This document shows, piece by piece, positions 7,224 through 15,982 of a DNA stretch of 41,542 nt. A program made the position numbers and the translations under genes. Positions within the stretch are counted from its first letter, which is position 1; every line of letters starts with the position of its first letter. Source of the DNA: Mycobacterium sp. 852013-50091_SCH5140682 (GTDB taxonomy: Bacteria; Actinomycetota; Actinomycetes; Mycobacteriales; Mycobacteriaceae). The notes beneath the pieces are model-generated. The model was not told the origin of the DNA, made no database searches, and saw only the letters and a program-made list of their open reading frames with translations. The stretch spans positions 1 through 41,542 of the forward strand of contig NZ_LZTB01000026.1 of assembly GCF_001665685.1 (NCBI RefSeq), in the 5' to 3' direction.

Positions 7224-7251
7224 GAAGCCCGAGCCTCGGTCGGACGGCTTC
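7224..7251 (+). terminator. Candidate hairpin after the DUF899 gene
   Basis: GAAGCC at 7224-7229 pairs with GGCTTC at 7246-7251, and the 16-base interior can fold further (CCGAG / CTCGG). It lies 57 bases after the DUF899 stop and before the next promoter. There is no U-tract, as is usual for mycobacterial terminators, so the call is tentative. Confidence 0.35.
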
Positions 7252-7335
7252 TCCTCAGGCGGCCCGCGGGTGTGCGGCCAAAAATGCTTCATATAGGCAT
7301 GATTGGGCTCGACCCGGAAGGGGCGCGAAGCTGAC

Positions 7336-8154
7336 ATGACAGCGGTAGACACCACACTCGGCTCCTTGTCGGTGGATCGCCAAGGTGCGCCAGAACGGCC
7401 CGCCGCGTTGCTCTGGCCCAGCCTGTTCACCGATCACCGCATGTGGCGCCATCAGGTCGGCCCGTTGCTCGAAGCGGGCTGGCAGACTCTCGCGCTCGAC
7501 CCACCAGGCCATGGACTGAGCCCTGGCCCCGGGCGTGGCTTCACCATGGACGAGTGCGCAGAGGCGGCTGTCCAAGTTCTGGACGCAATCGATGTCCGAG
7601 CGCCCGTGGTCGTCTTCGGTACGTCCTGGGGTGGATTCGTCGCGCCACGGATTGCGCTGCTCGCACCGAAACGCGTGCACGCGATGGTGTTGACCAACAC
7701 TTCGGCCGAACGGGGTACCGCGTTTGAGCGGATCAGGGCCACACTGCTGACGCAGCTGTTGGCGATCCGCGCGCTCGACAAGGCGACGGCCGGCATGATC
7801 GTGTCGGGTCTGCTCGCACCTGAAACCCAGCGCCGAGAGCCGAGCCTCGGGACCGAGCTGTCAGAACAGTTCCTCGCCTGGGATCGCCGCCGCTTCATCA
7901 CGACCGTGCGCTCGGTGCTCGTCGATCGCGATCCGATTCTCGACGCGTTGCCTGCGGTGACAGTGCCCGCTCTCATACTGTCGGGCGCGCAGGATCACAC
8001 CCTCCCGTCAGTCCACAGCCGGCGAATGGCGCAGCAGCTAGCCAATGCTCATCACATCGAGGTTTCCGGCGCTGGGCATCTCGTTCCGCTGGAAGCACCG
8101 GACGAGGCCAACCGGCTCATCTTCGACTTCCTCCGAGAACTCCCTGCGGCATAG
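7336..8154 (+). CDS. Alpha/beta hydrolase
   Basis: A 272-residue alpha/beta-hydrolase resembling 3-oxoadipate enol-lactonase and related esterases. The nucleophile elbow is G-T-S-W-G-G near residue 97, the acid is probably Asp in LSGAQDHTLP, and the catalytic His lies in GAGHLVPLEAPDE near the C-terminus. LDPPGHGLS is the usual loop following strand 4. I took the ATG at 7336, which is right before the recognisable N-terminal strand and after a weak purine-rich stretch; ATG at 7303 is an alternative. It stands alone between a candidate terminator and a convergent acyltransferase gene that ends 8 bases away. The substrate is not predictable. Confidence 0.8.
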   Translation: MTAVDTTLGSLSVDRQGAPERPAALLWPSLFTDHRMWRHQVGPLLEAGWQTLALDPPGHGLSPGPGRGFTMDECAEAAVQVLDAIDVRAPVVVFGTSWGGFVAPRIALLAPKRVHAMVLTNTSAERGTAFERIRATLLTQLLAIRALDKATAGMIVSGLLAPETQRREPSLGTELSEQFLAWDRRRFITTVRSVLVDRDPILDALPAVTVPALILSGAQDHTLPSVHSRRMAQQLANAHHIEVSGAGHLVPLEAPDEANRLIFDFLRELPAA

Positions 8155-8162
8155 CGCCGTGG

Positions 8163-9422
8163 TCAGCGAGGGCCCAGCGCCCGCTCAAGCCGGGCCACAT
8201 ACGCACCGATATCGCCGACCGCCGACTCGGCGGCGTGGACGCTGACCGCGACGGTCGCGCCGATGCCGTGCACGCCGTGCGTCAGGCCCATCATCGGCGA
8301 CAGCGCCGGGTATCCAGCGGTCATCACCACCGGCGTGGCCCCGAACCGCAGATCCGCCGCACCGCGGTTGACGCTGGACACCACCGTGTTACCGGTGACC
8401 GTGGGCGAACGCTGCGAGGAATCGAATTGCGTTATGCCCCAGCGTAACAACGGCGCGGGGGTCGCGGCGTACGCCCGGCTGGCGGCGAGCATCGCGGGAT
8501 GCTGTGCGCGGCGACGCCGTTGCGCGAGATCATCCACGATCCGTCCGATGCGGGCGTCGCGGTCCAGCATCGGATAAAGCCCGATGCCGACATTGCCGAA
8601 CTGGTTGTTCGCCGTGCGGGGACCGGCTTTGGCCATCGGCACCTCGGCGCCCAGATCCGAAGGATCGTCGCCGAGTTCACGCAGGTGCTCAGCGAGGGCT
8701 GCGGACACCGCGGCGAGCACCGCGACCGTGACGGTCGGACCGCCGAGTTCATCGCGGTTGCGGACGATCGTGCGGACCGAGATCGCCCCGGCCGGTGCGG
8801 CGTTACTGCGCAGCGCCGCACGGGAATCCGCCTGCCGCGGCACCCGGCCGCTCTCCTCGTCGTGCACTAGTGCCCGGTGCCACCGCGCCGCTTGCGCTGC
8901 GCGCCACGGCAGCCTCGCGGTCACCAACCGGGGTACCTCGACGGCCCGCACACCGCCCGGCCTGCCGAACATCAACCCCGCCAAATCCGCCGACCGGCCA
9001 CCGTCGGCCAGCGCGTGCGCCGTCTGCATGACGATCACCGTCCCCGCATCGGTAGCTCCGGGAATGTCGTGGACCCGAGGGAAAACGTGCACGCGCCAGG
9101 TGGACCGAGTGGCGTCGAGCTGGTCATCGGCCAAAGCAGCCACCGCGGAAAGGCAATCGCTGAAGCCCGGTTCGCCGAGATCGTGCACGACGAACTGGTC
9201 GTGGCCGACGTCGCGGGGCACCCACACCGGATATCTCAACCGGTGGTCGTCTCTGATCCGCAGACCCAGTTCGGGGCAGCGCTGGGCTCGTTGACGCACG
9301 TCCCGCAACGCGGCGTCCAGTTCCGTTGGTGCACCGGAGAACCCGTACAGGAGGAACTGATCGTTGGGAATCGCGGCCGACATCCAGTAGTTCTGGGCGT
9401 CGATGGCCGCCAGCCTGCGCAC
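8163..9422 (-). CDS. WS/DGAT-like (wax ester synthase type) acyltransferase
   Basis: A 419-residue member of the wax ester synthase / diacylglycerol acyltransferase and condensation-domain superfamily. The catalytic HHxxxDG motif appears as QTAHALADGGR near residue 136: the second His and the Asp-Gly are kept, but the first His is Ala. The C-terminal half contains VPMAKAGPRTANNQFGNVGIGLYP and the S-S-V-N-R-G-A segment, typical of the DUF1298 half of these enzymes. Family members esterify acyl-CoA to alcohols or diacylglycerol. It starts with GTG, overlapping the last base of the upstream hydrolase stop, so it is the last gene of a coupled four-gene operon with two Mce-associated proteins. Catalytic competence is uncertain. 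Confidence 0.72.
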   Translation of the reverse strand: MRRLAAIDAQNYWMSAAIPNDQFLLYGFSGAPTELDAALRDVRQRAQRCPELGLRIRDDHRLRYPVWVPRDVGHDQFVVHDLGEPGFSDCLSAVAALADDQLDATRSTWRVHVFPRVHDIPGATDAGTVIVMQTAHALADGGRSADLAGLMFGRPGGVRAVEVPRLVTARLPWRAAQAARWHRALVHDEESGRVPRQADSRAALRSNAAPAGAISVRTIVRNRDELGGPTVTVAVLAAVSAALAEHLRELGDDPSDLGAEVPMAKAGPRTANNQFGNVGIGLYPMLDRDARIGRIVDDLAQRRRRAQHPAMLAASRAYAATPAPLLRWGITQFDSSQRSPTVTGNTVVSSVNRGAADLRFGATPVVMTAGYPALSPMMGLTHGVHGIGATVAVSVHAAESAVGDIGAYVARLERALGPR

Positions 9423-10336
9423 TATTGCGGCGTCCGGGCGGTGCCGATGAAGTCGAGGATCCGTCCGGCGACCGCGTCGGGCTGTTCGAGTTGTAGAAAG
9501 TGCCCGGCCCGCGCGACAATGCCGACATCACTGCCCTCGGGCAGGATCCTCCGTACCCACCGTGCGTAATCCGGTGTGGCACAACCATCGTCGGCCCCGT
9601 GCAGGTACAGTGACGGGATCCGCGGTGGGGACATCCAATGCCGGTGCAGGCTCGCGTACCGGGCCGGGGGCGTGGTTCCGCGGAGCATCGCCCGGTAGTA
9701 GCCGATCGCGGCCCGCCACCGCGCGGGGGCACCGATCGCGGCGTCGACGTGCCGCAGATCGTCGGCCGCGGCGTATCCCGGCGACCACGAGCGCCACAGC
9801 CGGGGCACCACCCAGGACGCGGATCGCTCAGGCAGCCGAGGCAATTGGAAGTACAGCATGTACCAGCTGCGGAGCAGCTGGCGTGGCAGCTGGGCGGCGA
9901 GCCTGGCGCCGTCGGGCACTCGCCCCAACGGCTCGAACGACGCAAACGGCGGTACCGACATGATCACGGCACGCCGAAATGGTCCGTCGGGCAGCGCCGA
10001 AAGACCGGTGGCCGCCATGGCCCCCCAATCGTGCCCGATGACCACGTCGTGCCCGGTCGGCCCGACCGATTCGAGCAGGCGCAGTGCATCATCCATCAAT
10101 GCGCCGACGTGGTAGCTGCCGTCGGCCGGGATTCCCGACGGCACATAGCCACGCTGGAACGGCGCCACCACCTTCCAGCCGGCAGCCGCCAAGATCGGAG
10201 CGACCGTGCGCCAGCCGTAGGCGGTGTCGGGAAAACCGTGCAGGCACAACGCGATCGGCCCGTCCTGCGGACCCCACACGAGCGCCCGGAGTTGTACGGC
10301 AGGGGTGGTGACGTCACACCAGCGGGGCTCGGTCAC
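9422..10336 (-). CDS. Epoxide hydrolase-like alpha/beta hydrolase
   Basis: An alpha/beta hydrolase of about 304 residues. HGFPDTAYGWR gives the oxyanion HGxP motif. The nucleophile elbow is G-H-D-W-G-A, with Asp rather than Ser, as in epoxide hydrolases and haloalkane dehalogenases. The catalytic His is in RAGHFLQLEQPD. I chose GTG at 10336 because it overlaps the stop of the preceding Mce-associated gene by four bases (GTGA), matching the pattern of the rest of this operon; GTG at 10372 would add 12 residues. It sits between the Mce-associated genes and the acyltransferase gene, hinting at processing of a lipid substrate, which is inference. Confidence 0.8.
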   Translation of the reverse strand: MTEPRWCDVTTPAVQLRALVWGPQDGPIALCLHGFPDTAYGWRTVAPILAAAGWKVVAPFQRGYVPSGIPADGSYHVGALMDDALRLLESVGPTGHDVVIGHDWGAMAATGLSALPDGPFRRAVIMSVPPFASFEPLGRVPDGARLAAQLPRQLLRSWYMLYFQLPRLPERSASWVVPRLWRSWSPGYAAADDLRHVDAAIGAPARWRAAIGYYRAMLRGTTPPARYASLHRHWMSPPRIPSLYLHGADDGCATPDYARWVRRILPEGSDVGIVARAGHFLQLEQPDAVAGRILDFIGTARTPQ

Positions 10337-10851
10337 TGTGCCGTCACCGGCTCGAACTTCGACATCAGCCACCGCCCGTCCTCGTTCACCATGGTGACCC
10401 GCACCGTCGACACCGTTTTCTGCGGCGGTTTCTGGGCGACGGTGACGGTCTGGTTCAGGTACAGCAGCACCTCGGCGCGGTCGGGGTTCGCGCTCACCGA
10501 GCCGGCCTGCGGCACCTCGGCGACTGCAGTGACCCCCTGCGACTTGGCCCCCGGGATGACGGCGTTCTCGATCATCGCCGTGTAGATGCCGAGAAACTGT
10601 CCCGTCATCCTCTCGCGCGCGGCGTGGAGTTGCTGCTCGACCGTGTCGGGTTGGTAGGAGAGCATCTCGACGGTGATGTCCCGAGCCGCCTGGACGGATT
10701 CGGTGCGGGCCCGCTCAGCTCCGGTCGACGAGGCAACCTGCCATTTGAAGACCGCGGCGGCCACCGTGAGCAGCAGTGCGGCCGCAGGCAGCACGACCAG
10801 CACCAGGATCCGCGACCGCCTCGTCGGCTCGAAAGTGTGTTTGCCGGTCAT
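10333..10851 (-). CDS. Orphan Mce-associated membrane protein (second of pair)
   Basis: A 172-residue protein with a basic cytoplasmic start, one transmembrane helix at about residues 15-34 (ILVLVVLPAAALLLTVAAAVF) and an extracytoplasmic domain containing ARDITVEMLSYQPDTVEQQL and ERMTGQFLGIYTAMIENAVIPGAK. These are hallmarks of Mce-associated (Mam/Mas) proteins, which stabilise Mce lipid importers such as Mce1 and Mce4. No mce operon is present here, so it is an orphan Mam protein. The closest parallel I recall is the Rv1363c-Rv1362c pair of M. tuberculosis. Its ATG overlaps the upstream gene stop by four bases (ATGA). Confidence 0.82.
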   Translation of the reverse strand: MTGKHTFEPTRRSRILVLVVLPAAALLLTVAAAVFKWQVASSTGAERARTESVQAARDITVEMLSYQPDTVEQQLHAARERMTGQFLGIYTAMIENAVIPGAKSQGVTAVAEVPQAGSVSANPDRAEVLLYLNQTVTVAQKPPQKTVSTVRVTMVNEDGRWLMSKFEPVTAQ

Positions 10852-11459
10852 TGGATGAAATCCACGTTGGACACCTTTGTCACGCCCTGGTTCTGCTGCA
10901 TCGTCAGCACCATCCGCCAGTACTGCGTCCGGTCGGCCACGCCGGCATTGCTGGAATTGACCGTCATCGCCACCATCACCCGCGCATCGTTGTCCGACGA
11001 GGACGCCAGTGCCGAACCGGTGATCGTGCCGACAGCCTTCGATTTGGCCTGCTTGACGACCGCGAGATACGACTGCGACCGTCTCTCGAAATCGTCGTAG
11101 AACTGACCGCTGGCTGAGTCGAGCACCCGCTGCACGTCGTCGTCGGCGTGTTCCCAGTCGACATTCGTCAGCGTCAGTGCCGCCTGCCGGCCCGCATCGA
11201 GAAACATCTGGCGCTTCTCGTCGGCCAAATGGGTCTGTACGGCGCGAAACCCCAGCCACCCCGTGGCTGCCGCCAGCACGACCACCACCGCCGCTGCGGC
11301 GAGGGTCGCCAACCGCTGCTGCGACATCCGCGGCCGCGAGCTCCTGCCGGCATCTGCGGCGTCGGAGTCGGCTGTCTCGGGCTCCGGTTGGGAGTCGGGC
11401 TTGTGCCCGACCTCAGCCGACTCGACCGACTCCTGAGCGTCGGCGTTGTCGTCTGCCAT
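10848..11459 (-). CDS. Orphan Mce-associated membrane protein (first of pair)
   Basis: A 203-residue protein. Residues 1-45 are acidic and low-complexity. One transmembrane helix spans about 51-71 (ATLAAAAVVVVLAAATGWLGF), followed by an extracytoplasmic domain with the Mam signatures FLDAGRQAALTLTNVDWEHADDDVQRVLDSASGQFYDDF and a NSSNAGVADRTQYWRMVLTM strand region. It leads the overlapping four-gene operon. A GGAGGA ribosome-binding site lies five to ten bases before the ATG, and a CRP-like palindrome lies 27 bases upstream. The likely role is an accessory subunit for a Mce lipid transporter encoded elsewhere. Confidence 0.82.
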   Translation of the reverse strand: MADDNADAQESVESAEVGHKPDSQPEPETADSDAADAGRSSRPRMSQQRLATLAAAAVVVVLAAATGWLGFRAVQTHLADEKRQMFLDAGRQAALTLTNVDWEHADDDVQRVLDSASGQFYDDFERRSQSYLAVVKQAKSKAVGTITGSALASSSDNDARVMVAMTVNSSNAGVADRTQYWRMVLTMQQNQGVTKVSNVDFIQ

Positions 11460-11486
11460 GAATGCTCCTCCGCGGGACAGCCACCG

Positions 11487-11502
11487 TGTGCAAGTTCACA
11501 CA
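11487..11502. promoter_or_regulatory. CRP-like palindrome upstream of Mce-associated operon
   Basis: TGTG-N8-CACA (TGTGCAAGTTCACACA) has the outer half-sites of a CRP/FNR-family binding site and is centred about 35 bases before the operon start codon. The inner A and T of the classical consensus are not both kept, so affinity may be low. The cAMP-responsive Crp (Rv3676 type) of mycobacteria recognises this class of site. Confidence 0.4.
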
Positions 11503-11564
11503 CTCGCCGTCCAACGTAACGTGCCGCAGCGTCGTGCCCGGTGGGCGGCCGCCGACGCGAGGAG

Positions 11565-12002
11565 CTATGCGCCGTCGGCCGCCGCCTCCAACTCGGCGAC
11601 CACGAGTTTGCCCATGCCCATCATCGCCTTGGTCGCGGCCTGCGCCCGGGCGGGATCGGGATCACTGATCAGTTCGAACAACCGGTCCGGAACAACCTGC
11701 CAGCTCAACCCGTAGCGATCTTTCAGCCAGCCGCACTGCGACTCCTGCCCGCCGTCGGTGAGGCGGTTCCAGTAGTAGTCGACTTCGTCCTGGTCCTTGC
11801 AGCCGATCATGAACGACACCGCCTCGGTGAACGGGAACTGCGGGCCGCCGTTGATGCCGATGAACCGGTGACCGTCCAGCACGAAAACCACCGACATGTC
11901 GTTGAGCTCTTCGATCGACGAGTTGGGGAACACCGAGAGGTAGAACTCGGCGGCTTCTGCGAGATGACCGTCGAACCAGAGGGCGGGCGTGATGGGTGGC
12001 AT
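11565..12002 (-). CDS. VOC family protein, PhnB-like glyoxalase fold
   Basis: A 145-residue protein of the PhnB-like VOC superfamily. The opening ITPALWFDGHLAEAAEFYLSVFP, followed by FVLDGHRFIGINGGP, is characteristic, as is CGWLKDRYGLSWQVVP near residue 105. These proteins are often annotated by homology to 3-demethylubiquinone methyltransferase, but mostly have unknown metal-dependent or binding functions. ATG at 12002 is preceded by an AAGGAGG ribosome-binding site, which settles the start. It is the upstream neighbour of the Mce-associated operon on the same strand, with 105 bases between, and divergent from the next alpha/beta hydrolase gene. Confidence 0.83.
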   Translation of the reverse strand: MPPITPALWFDGHLAEAAEFYLSVFPNSSIEELNDMSVVFVLDGHRFIGINGGPQFPFTEAVSFMIGCKDQDEVDYYWNRLTDGGQESQCGWLKDRYGLSWQVVPDRLFELISDPDPARAQAATKAMMGMGKLVVAELEAAADGA

Positions 12003-12118
12003 TGGGGCCTCCTTGGCGTGCTCGGCAGGTGTCGTTTCCAGAACAGACCCTCCCTGCGCCCGAAACTCACCGCGGCCCTGGGTAACGTGACGCACGGGGG
12101 CGGCCGAGAGGAATGTCC

Positions 12119-12979
12119 GTGAGCACCGGGAAACACAGCGAATCGCGCGTCGTCACGTTCCGCGGGGTCGACGACCTCAGCTTGGTGGGCGACGAATGGA
12201 ACGCCGACGCACCCGCCGACCGGCCTGCCGTGCTGCTGCTGCACGGCGGCGGGCAGAACCGGCACTCGTGGAAGAACACCGGCCAGATCCTGGCCGACCA
12301 GGGGTTTCGGGTCATCGCAATGGATTCGCGCGGCCACGGCGACAGTGACCGCTCCCCCAACGCGAACTATTCGATCGAAGCACTGTGCGGCGATGTGCTG
12401 CAGATCCTCAACCAACTGGCCCGGCCGGTGGTGTTGATCGGCGCGAGCATGGGCGGGTTGACGGGGATCCTCGCCGCGCGCGAGGCAGGGCCGGACCTGG
12501 TGACCAAGCTGGTGCTCGTCGACGTGGTGCCCCGATTCGAGAAGAGCGGCAGCGCTCGCATCCGCGACTTCATGTTCAATCACGTGCACGGCTTCGACTC
12601 GCTGGAGCAGGCGGCCGACGCAGTCGCCGAGTACCTGCCGCACCGCACCAAACCGCGCAGCCCCGAGGGGCTGAGGAAGAACCTGCGGCTGCGCGACGGC
12701 CGATGGTACTGGCACTGGGACCCGGCATTTTTGACCAAACCCGAAGACGACCCGTTCGTGCGGGTGGACAAACTGGAGCGTGCGGCGATGAACCTGACCA
12801 TTCCGATCCTGCTGATCCGCGGAAAGCTGTCCGATGTGGTGAGCACCCAGGGGGTTCGGGACTTCCTGGACAAGGTGCCCGCCGCGGAGTTCGCCGAGCT
12901 TTCCGAAGCCGGTCACACCGCAGCAGGCGACGACAACGACGCATTCACCGAAGTTGTCGTGGAGTTCGTGAACCGATGA
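12119..12979 (+). CDS. Alpha/beta hydrolase coupled to aminotransferase fusion gene
   Basis: An alpha/beta hydrolase of about 286 residues: LLHGGGQNRHSW gives the oxyanion loop, IGASMGG the Ser nucleophile, LIRGKLSD the probable Asp, and SEAGHTAAGDDNDAF the His. MDSRGHGDSDRSP is the conserved loop after strand 4. I favour GTG at 12119 because the purine stretch GAGAGGA is properly spaced for it; ATG at 12113 lies too close to that stretch. The stop overlaps the ATG of the kinase/aminotransferase fusion by four bases (ATGA), implying co-translation, so the hydrolase may release or process a substrate of the fusion enzyme. Confidence 0.82.
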   Translation: MSTGKHSESRVVTFRGVDDLSLVGDEWNADAPADRPAVLLLHGGGQNRHSWKNTGQILADQGFRVIAMDSRGHGDSDRSPNANYSIEALCGDVLQILNQLARPVVLIGASMGGLTGILAAREAGPDLVTKLVLVDVVPRFEKSGSARIRDFMFNHVHGFDSLEQAADAVAEYLPHRTKPRSPEGLRKNLRLRDGRWYWHWDPAFLTKPEDDPFVRVDKLERAAMNLTIPILLIRGKLSDVVSTQGVRDFLDKVPAAEFAELSEAGHTAAGDDNDAFTEVVVEFVNR

Positions 12980-15909
12980 CCATTGAGCGTGTGAACACCG
13001 TCGGATTCAACTTCCTCACCGAGCCGGAACTGCCCGCGCCCCAGGTCACCGAGGCGCAGGCCGAGGAGCTGCTCGCAACCCACTTCGGCATCGAGGCGCA
13101 GGCGAAATCGCTGGGCAGTCAACAGGACAAGAACTTCCTGGTGACGCAGGGCGACGAGGTCGTCGGCGTGCTCAAAATCGCCAACCCGGCATTCAACGAG
13201 ACCGAGCTGACCGCTCAGGATCTGGCAGCCGAACTGATCGCCACCACCGAGCCGGGGCTGCGGGTTGCGGTGCCCCAGCCGAACATCCGTGGCGAGATAC
13301 GCACTGCGGTAACGGGATTGGTCGAGGGCACGGCGTACCTGCGGCTGCTGCGCTACCTCCCCGGAGGCGCACTGCTCGACGCGGGGTACCTGTCCCCGGA
13401 CACCGTCGCCGAACTGGGTGACGTCGCCGGCCGCGTAACGCGCGCGCTGGCCGGGTTCAGCCACGAGGGCTTGGACCGCATCCTGCAGTGGGACCTGCGC
13501 TACGGAGCCGAGGTGGTGACGACGCTGGCCTCCCACGTCGCCGACGAAGGCGCCCGCGACCGCATCCTGGCCGCGGCCCAATCTGCCTGGGCCCGTGTCG
13601 AACCGCACGCCGACGCGCTGCCCCGACAAGCCATCCACATGGACCTGACCGATGCCAACATGGTGGTGTCGCACGCGCCAGGCGGGGCCGTGCGTCCGGA
13701 CGGGATCATCGACCTCGGCGACCTGACCGACAGCTGGGCGGTCGGTGAACTGGCGATCACCTTGTCCTCGGTGCTGCAGCATCCCGGCAACGGCCCGGCG
13801 CACATCCTGCCGGGGGTACGGGCATTCCACCGGATCCGCCCCTTGACTGCCGCCGAGGCGGAAGTCTTGTGGCCCTTGCTCGTTCTGCGGACGGCGGTGC
13901 TGATCGTCAGCGGCGCGCAACAGGCGGCGCTCGACCCCGACAACGACTACATCACCGAGCAGTCCGACGGTGAATGGCGGATGTTCGAGCAGGCCACCTC
14001 GGTGCCCATGGACGTGATGACCGAGCTGATCAAGGCCGATCTGGGACTCAGCGCCCCGGTTGCCCAACTGAACGCCGCCACTCCCCTGATCACCGGACTC
14101 GATCCCGCGACCGTGACGACGTTGGATCTGTCGGTGACCTCGGATGCGCTCGATTCCGGATTCGTACCGGGCGCCTGGCTACGGCCCGACCTCGAAGACG
14201 AATTCGCAAGGGCCGCAGTGGCCGACGGGGCCCGACTTGTCGTCACCCCGTTCGGCCGGCCCCAGATCACCCGGGCGCCCGCACTCAGCCAGGACGAACC
14301 CGCCGTGGTGCCGACCGGGATCAGCCTGTGGCCCGCCGAATCTGTATCGCTGGTCGCGCCGTTCGATGGTGAAATCGTCGTCCGCACAGCGGATTCCGCG
14401 ACTTTCCGCGGCCGCGACGTCGAGTTGACGGTCTCGGGGATCACCACCGCGGCCGACGACGGCACGCTCGGCATCGCCGAGGCCGGCCGATGGGTGCAAC
14501 TGGCTGCACGGCCCATCGGAGCGCCCGAGGCACCGCCGCTGACCACACCGGCGCTGGCGCCGGGATGGCTGGCGCTCAGCCGCGACCCTCGTCCCCTGCT
14601 CGGCCTGCCCGCGCTTGCCGCCTCGACGGACGGCGACCTGATCGCGCGCCGCGACCAGTCGTTCGCACCGGTGCAGGAGCACTACTACCGCAAACCACCG
14701 CAGATCGAACGTGGCTGGCGGCACTTCCTGATGGCGACCAGCGGTCGCTGCTACCTCGACATGGTCAACAACGTCACGGTGCTCGGGCACGCGCACCCGC
14801 GGATCGCCGCGGCCGCGGGCCGGCAGTTGCGCAGGCTCAACACCAACTCGCGCTTCAACTACGCCGCTGTCGTGGAATTCAGCGAGCGCCTCGCCGGCCT
14901 GCTGCCCGAACCCCTGGACACCGTGTTCCTGGTGAACTCCGGGTCGGAGGCCAGCGACCTCGCGTTGCGCCTGGCCATCGCAGCAGCCGGTCGCCCTGAC
15001 GTGGTGGCGATGCGCGAGGCCTACCACGGCTGGACCTACGGCACCGACGCCGTATCGACGTCGACCGCCGACAACCCGAATGCGCTTGCCACCCGGCCGA
15101 ATTGGGTGCACACCGTGGAATCGCCCAACAGCTTCCGCGGCAAGTACCGGGGTGCTGATGTCGGGCGGTACGCCGACGAGGCGGTGGCCCAGATCGAACA
15201 GCTGGCCGGCGAGGGACGAGCGCCCGCCGCGTTCATCTGCGAGACGGTCTACGGCAACGCCGGCGGCATGGCACTGCCGGACGGTTATCTGGAGAAGGTG
15301 TACGGCGCAGTGCGCGCAAACGGCGGATACGCGGTCGCCGACGAAGTGCAGGTCGGCTACGGCCGTCTGGGCCATTGGTTCTGGGGCTTCGAGCAGCAAG
15401 GCGTCGTGCCCGACATCGTGTCGATGGCGAAGTCGCTCGGCAACGGCTATCCACTGGGGGCGGTCGTCACCAGCCGCGAGGTCGCCGACGCGTTCCGCAG
15501 CCAGGGCTACTTCTTCTCCTCTACCGGCGGTAGTCCGCTGTCGTGCACCATCGGCATGACGGTGCTCGACGTGCTCCACGATGAAGGCTTGCAGCAGAAC
15601 GCCGTTGACGTCGGAGCACATCTCAAGTCACGCTTGCAGGCCCTCGCCGCCAAGCATCCGATCATCGGCACCGTGCACGGCGTCGGCCTGTACCTGGGTG
15701 TCGAGATGATCCGGAACCCCGAGACCCTCGAACCCGCCACCGAGGAAACCACGCTGATCTGCAATCGCATGCTCGAGCTCGGCGTGATCATCCAACCCAC
15801 CGGCGATCACCAGAACATCCTGAAAACGAAGCCTCCCTTGTGCATCGACATTGCGGGCGCGGACTTCTACGTCGACGCCCTGGACCGGGTCTTGTCCGAA
15901 GGGTGGTAA
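12976..15909 (+). CDS. Kinase / M23-like / class III aminotransferase fusion protein
   Basis: A 977-residue three-part protein. Residues 1-330 form an APH/choline-kinase-like phosphotransferase, with K67 in [16 protein letters not shown] at 221-230 (catalytic loop) and IIDLGDL at 244-250 (metal site). Residues about 450-515 resemble the beta fold of M23 peptidases ([13 protein letters not shown]), without a visible HxH zinc motif. From about 565 onward it is a class III PLP enzyme: NSGSEAS at 654-660, YHGW at 683-686, DE at 789-790 and the PLP lysine K819 in MAKSLGNG. In animals separate proteins of these types phosphorylate hydroxylysine and then remove phosphate and ammonia, and a related phospho-lyase acts on phosphoethanolamine. 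I infer a phosphorylate-then-eliminate amine catabolic enzyme; the substrate is unknown. The ATG overlaps the upstream hydrolase stop. Confidence 0.85.
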   Translation: MTIERVNTVGFNFLTEPELPAPQVTEAQAEELLATHFGIEAQAKSLGSQQDKNFLVTQGDEVVGVLKIANPAFNETELTAQDLAAELIATTEPGLRVAVPQPNIRGEIRTAVTGLVEGTAYLRLLRYLPGGALLDAGYLSPDTVAELGDVAGRVTRALAGFSHEGLDRILQWDLRYGAEVVTTLASHVADEGARDRILAAAQSAWARVEPHADALPRQAIHMDLTDANMVVSHAPGGAVRPDGIIDLGDLTDSWAVGELAITLSSVLQHPGNGPAHILPGVRAFHRIRPLTAAEAEVLWPLLVLRTAVLIVSGAQQAALDPDNDYITEQSDGEWRMFEQATSVPMDVMTELIKADLGLSAPVAQLNAATPLITGLDPATVTTLDLSVTSDALDSGFVPGAWLRPDLEDEFARAAVADGARLVVTPFGRPQITRAPALSQDEPAVVPTGISLWPAESVSLVAPFDGEIVVRTADSATFRGRDVELTVSGITTAADDGTLGIAEAGRWVQLAARPIGAPEAPPLTTPALAPGWLALSRDPRPLLGLPALAASTDGDLIARRDQSFAPVQEHYYRKPPQIERGWRHFLMATSGRCYLDMVNNVTVLGHAHPRIAAAAGRQLRRLNTNSRFNYAAVVEFSERLAGLLPEPLDTVFLVNSGSEASDLALRLAIAAAGRPDVVAMREAYHGWTYGTDAVSTSTADNPNALATRPNWVHTVESPNSFRGKYRGADVGRYADEAVAQIEQLAGEGRAPAAFICETVYGNAGGMALPDGYLEKVYGAVRANGGYAVADEVQVGYGRLGHWFWGFEQQGVVPDIVSMAKSLGNGYPLGAVVTSREVADAFRSQGYFFSSTGGSPLSCTIGMTVLDVLHDEGLQQNAVDVGAHLKSRLQALAAKHPIIGTVHGVGLYLGVEMIRNPETLEPATEETTLICNRMLELGVIIQPTGDHQNILKTKPPLCIDIAGADFYVDALDRVLSEGW

Positions 15910-15922
15910 GGACGCCCGGCCG

Positions 15923-15975
15923 AGTGGCCAGTTATGGCACGCAAAATCGCAGGAAGCGTGCACCAACTGGCCACT
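15923..15975. repeat. Intergenic 53-nt hairpin, REP-like or terminator
   Basis: AGTGGCCAGTT at 15923-15933 is the exact reverse complement of AACTGGCCACT at 15965-15975. Inside, after a 3x3 internal loop, GCACGC at 15937-15942 pairs with GCGTGC at 15956-15961, leaving a 13-base loop. It begins 13 bases after the aminotransferase stop and ends 7 bases before the cyclase ATG. It may terminate the upstream operon or be a member of a dispersed palindromic family. Confidence 0.6.
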
Positions 15976-15982
15976 GGGCCGC

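Noticed and set aside
14179..15621. 480-codon minus-strand frame opposite the aminotransferase fusion
   Set aside because: No family features, shadow composition, and the plus strand has clear kinase and PLP-enzyme motifs across the same bases.
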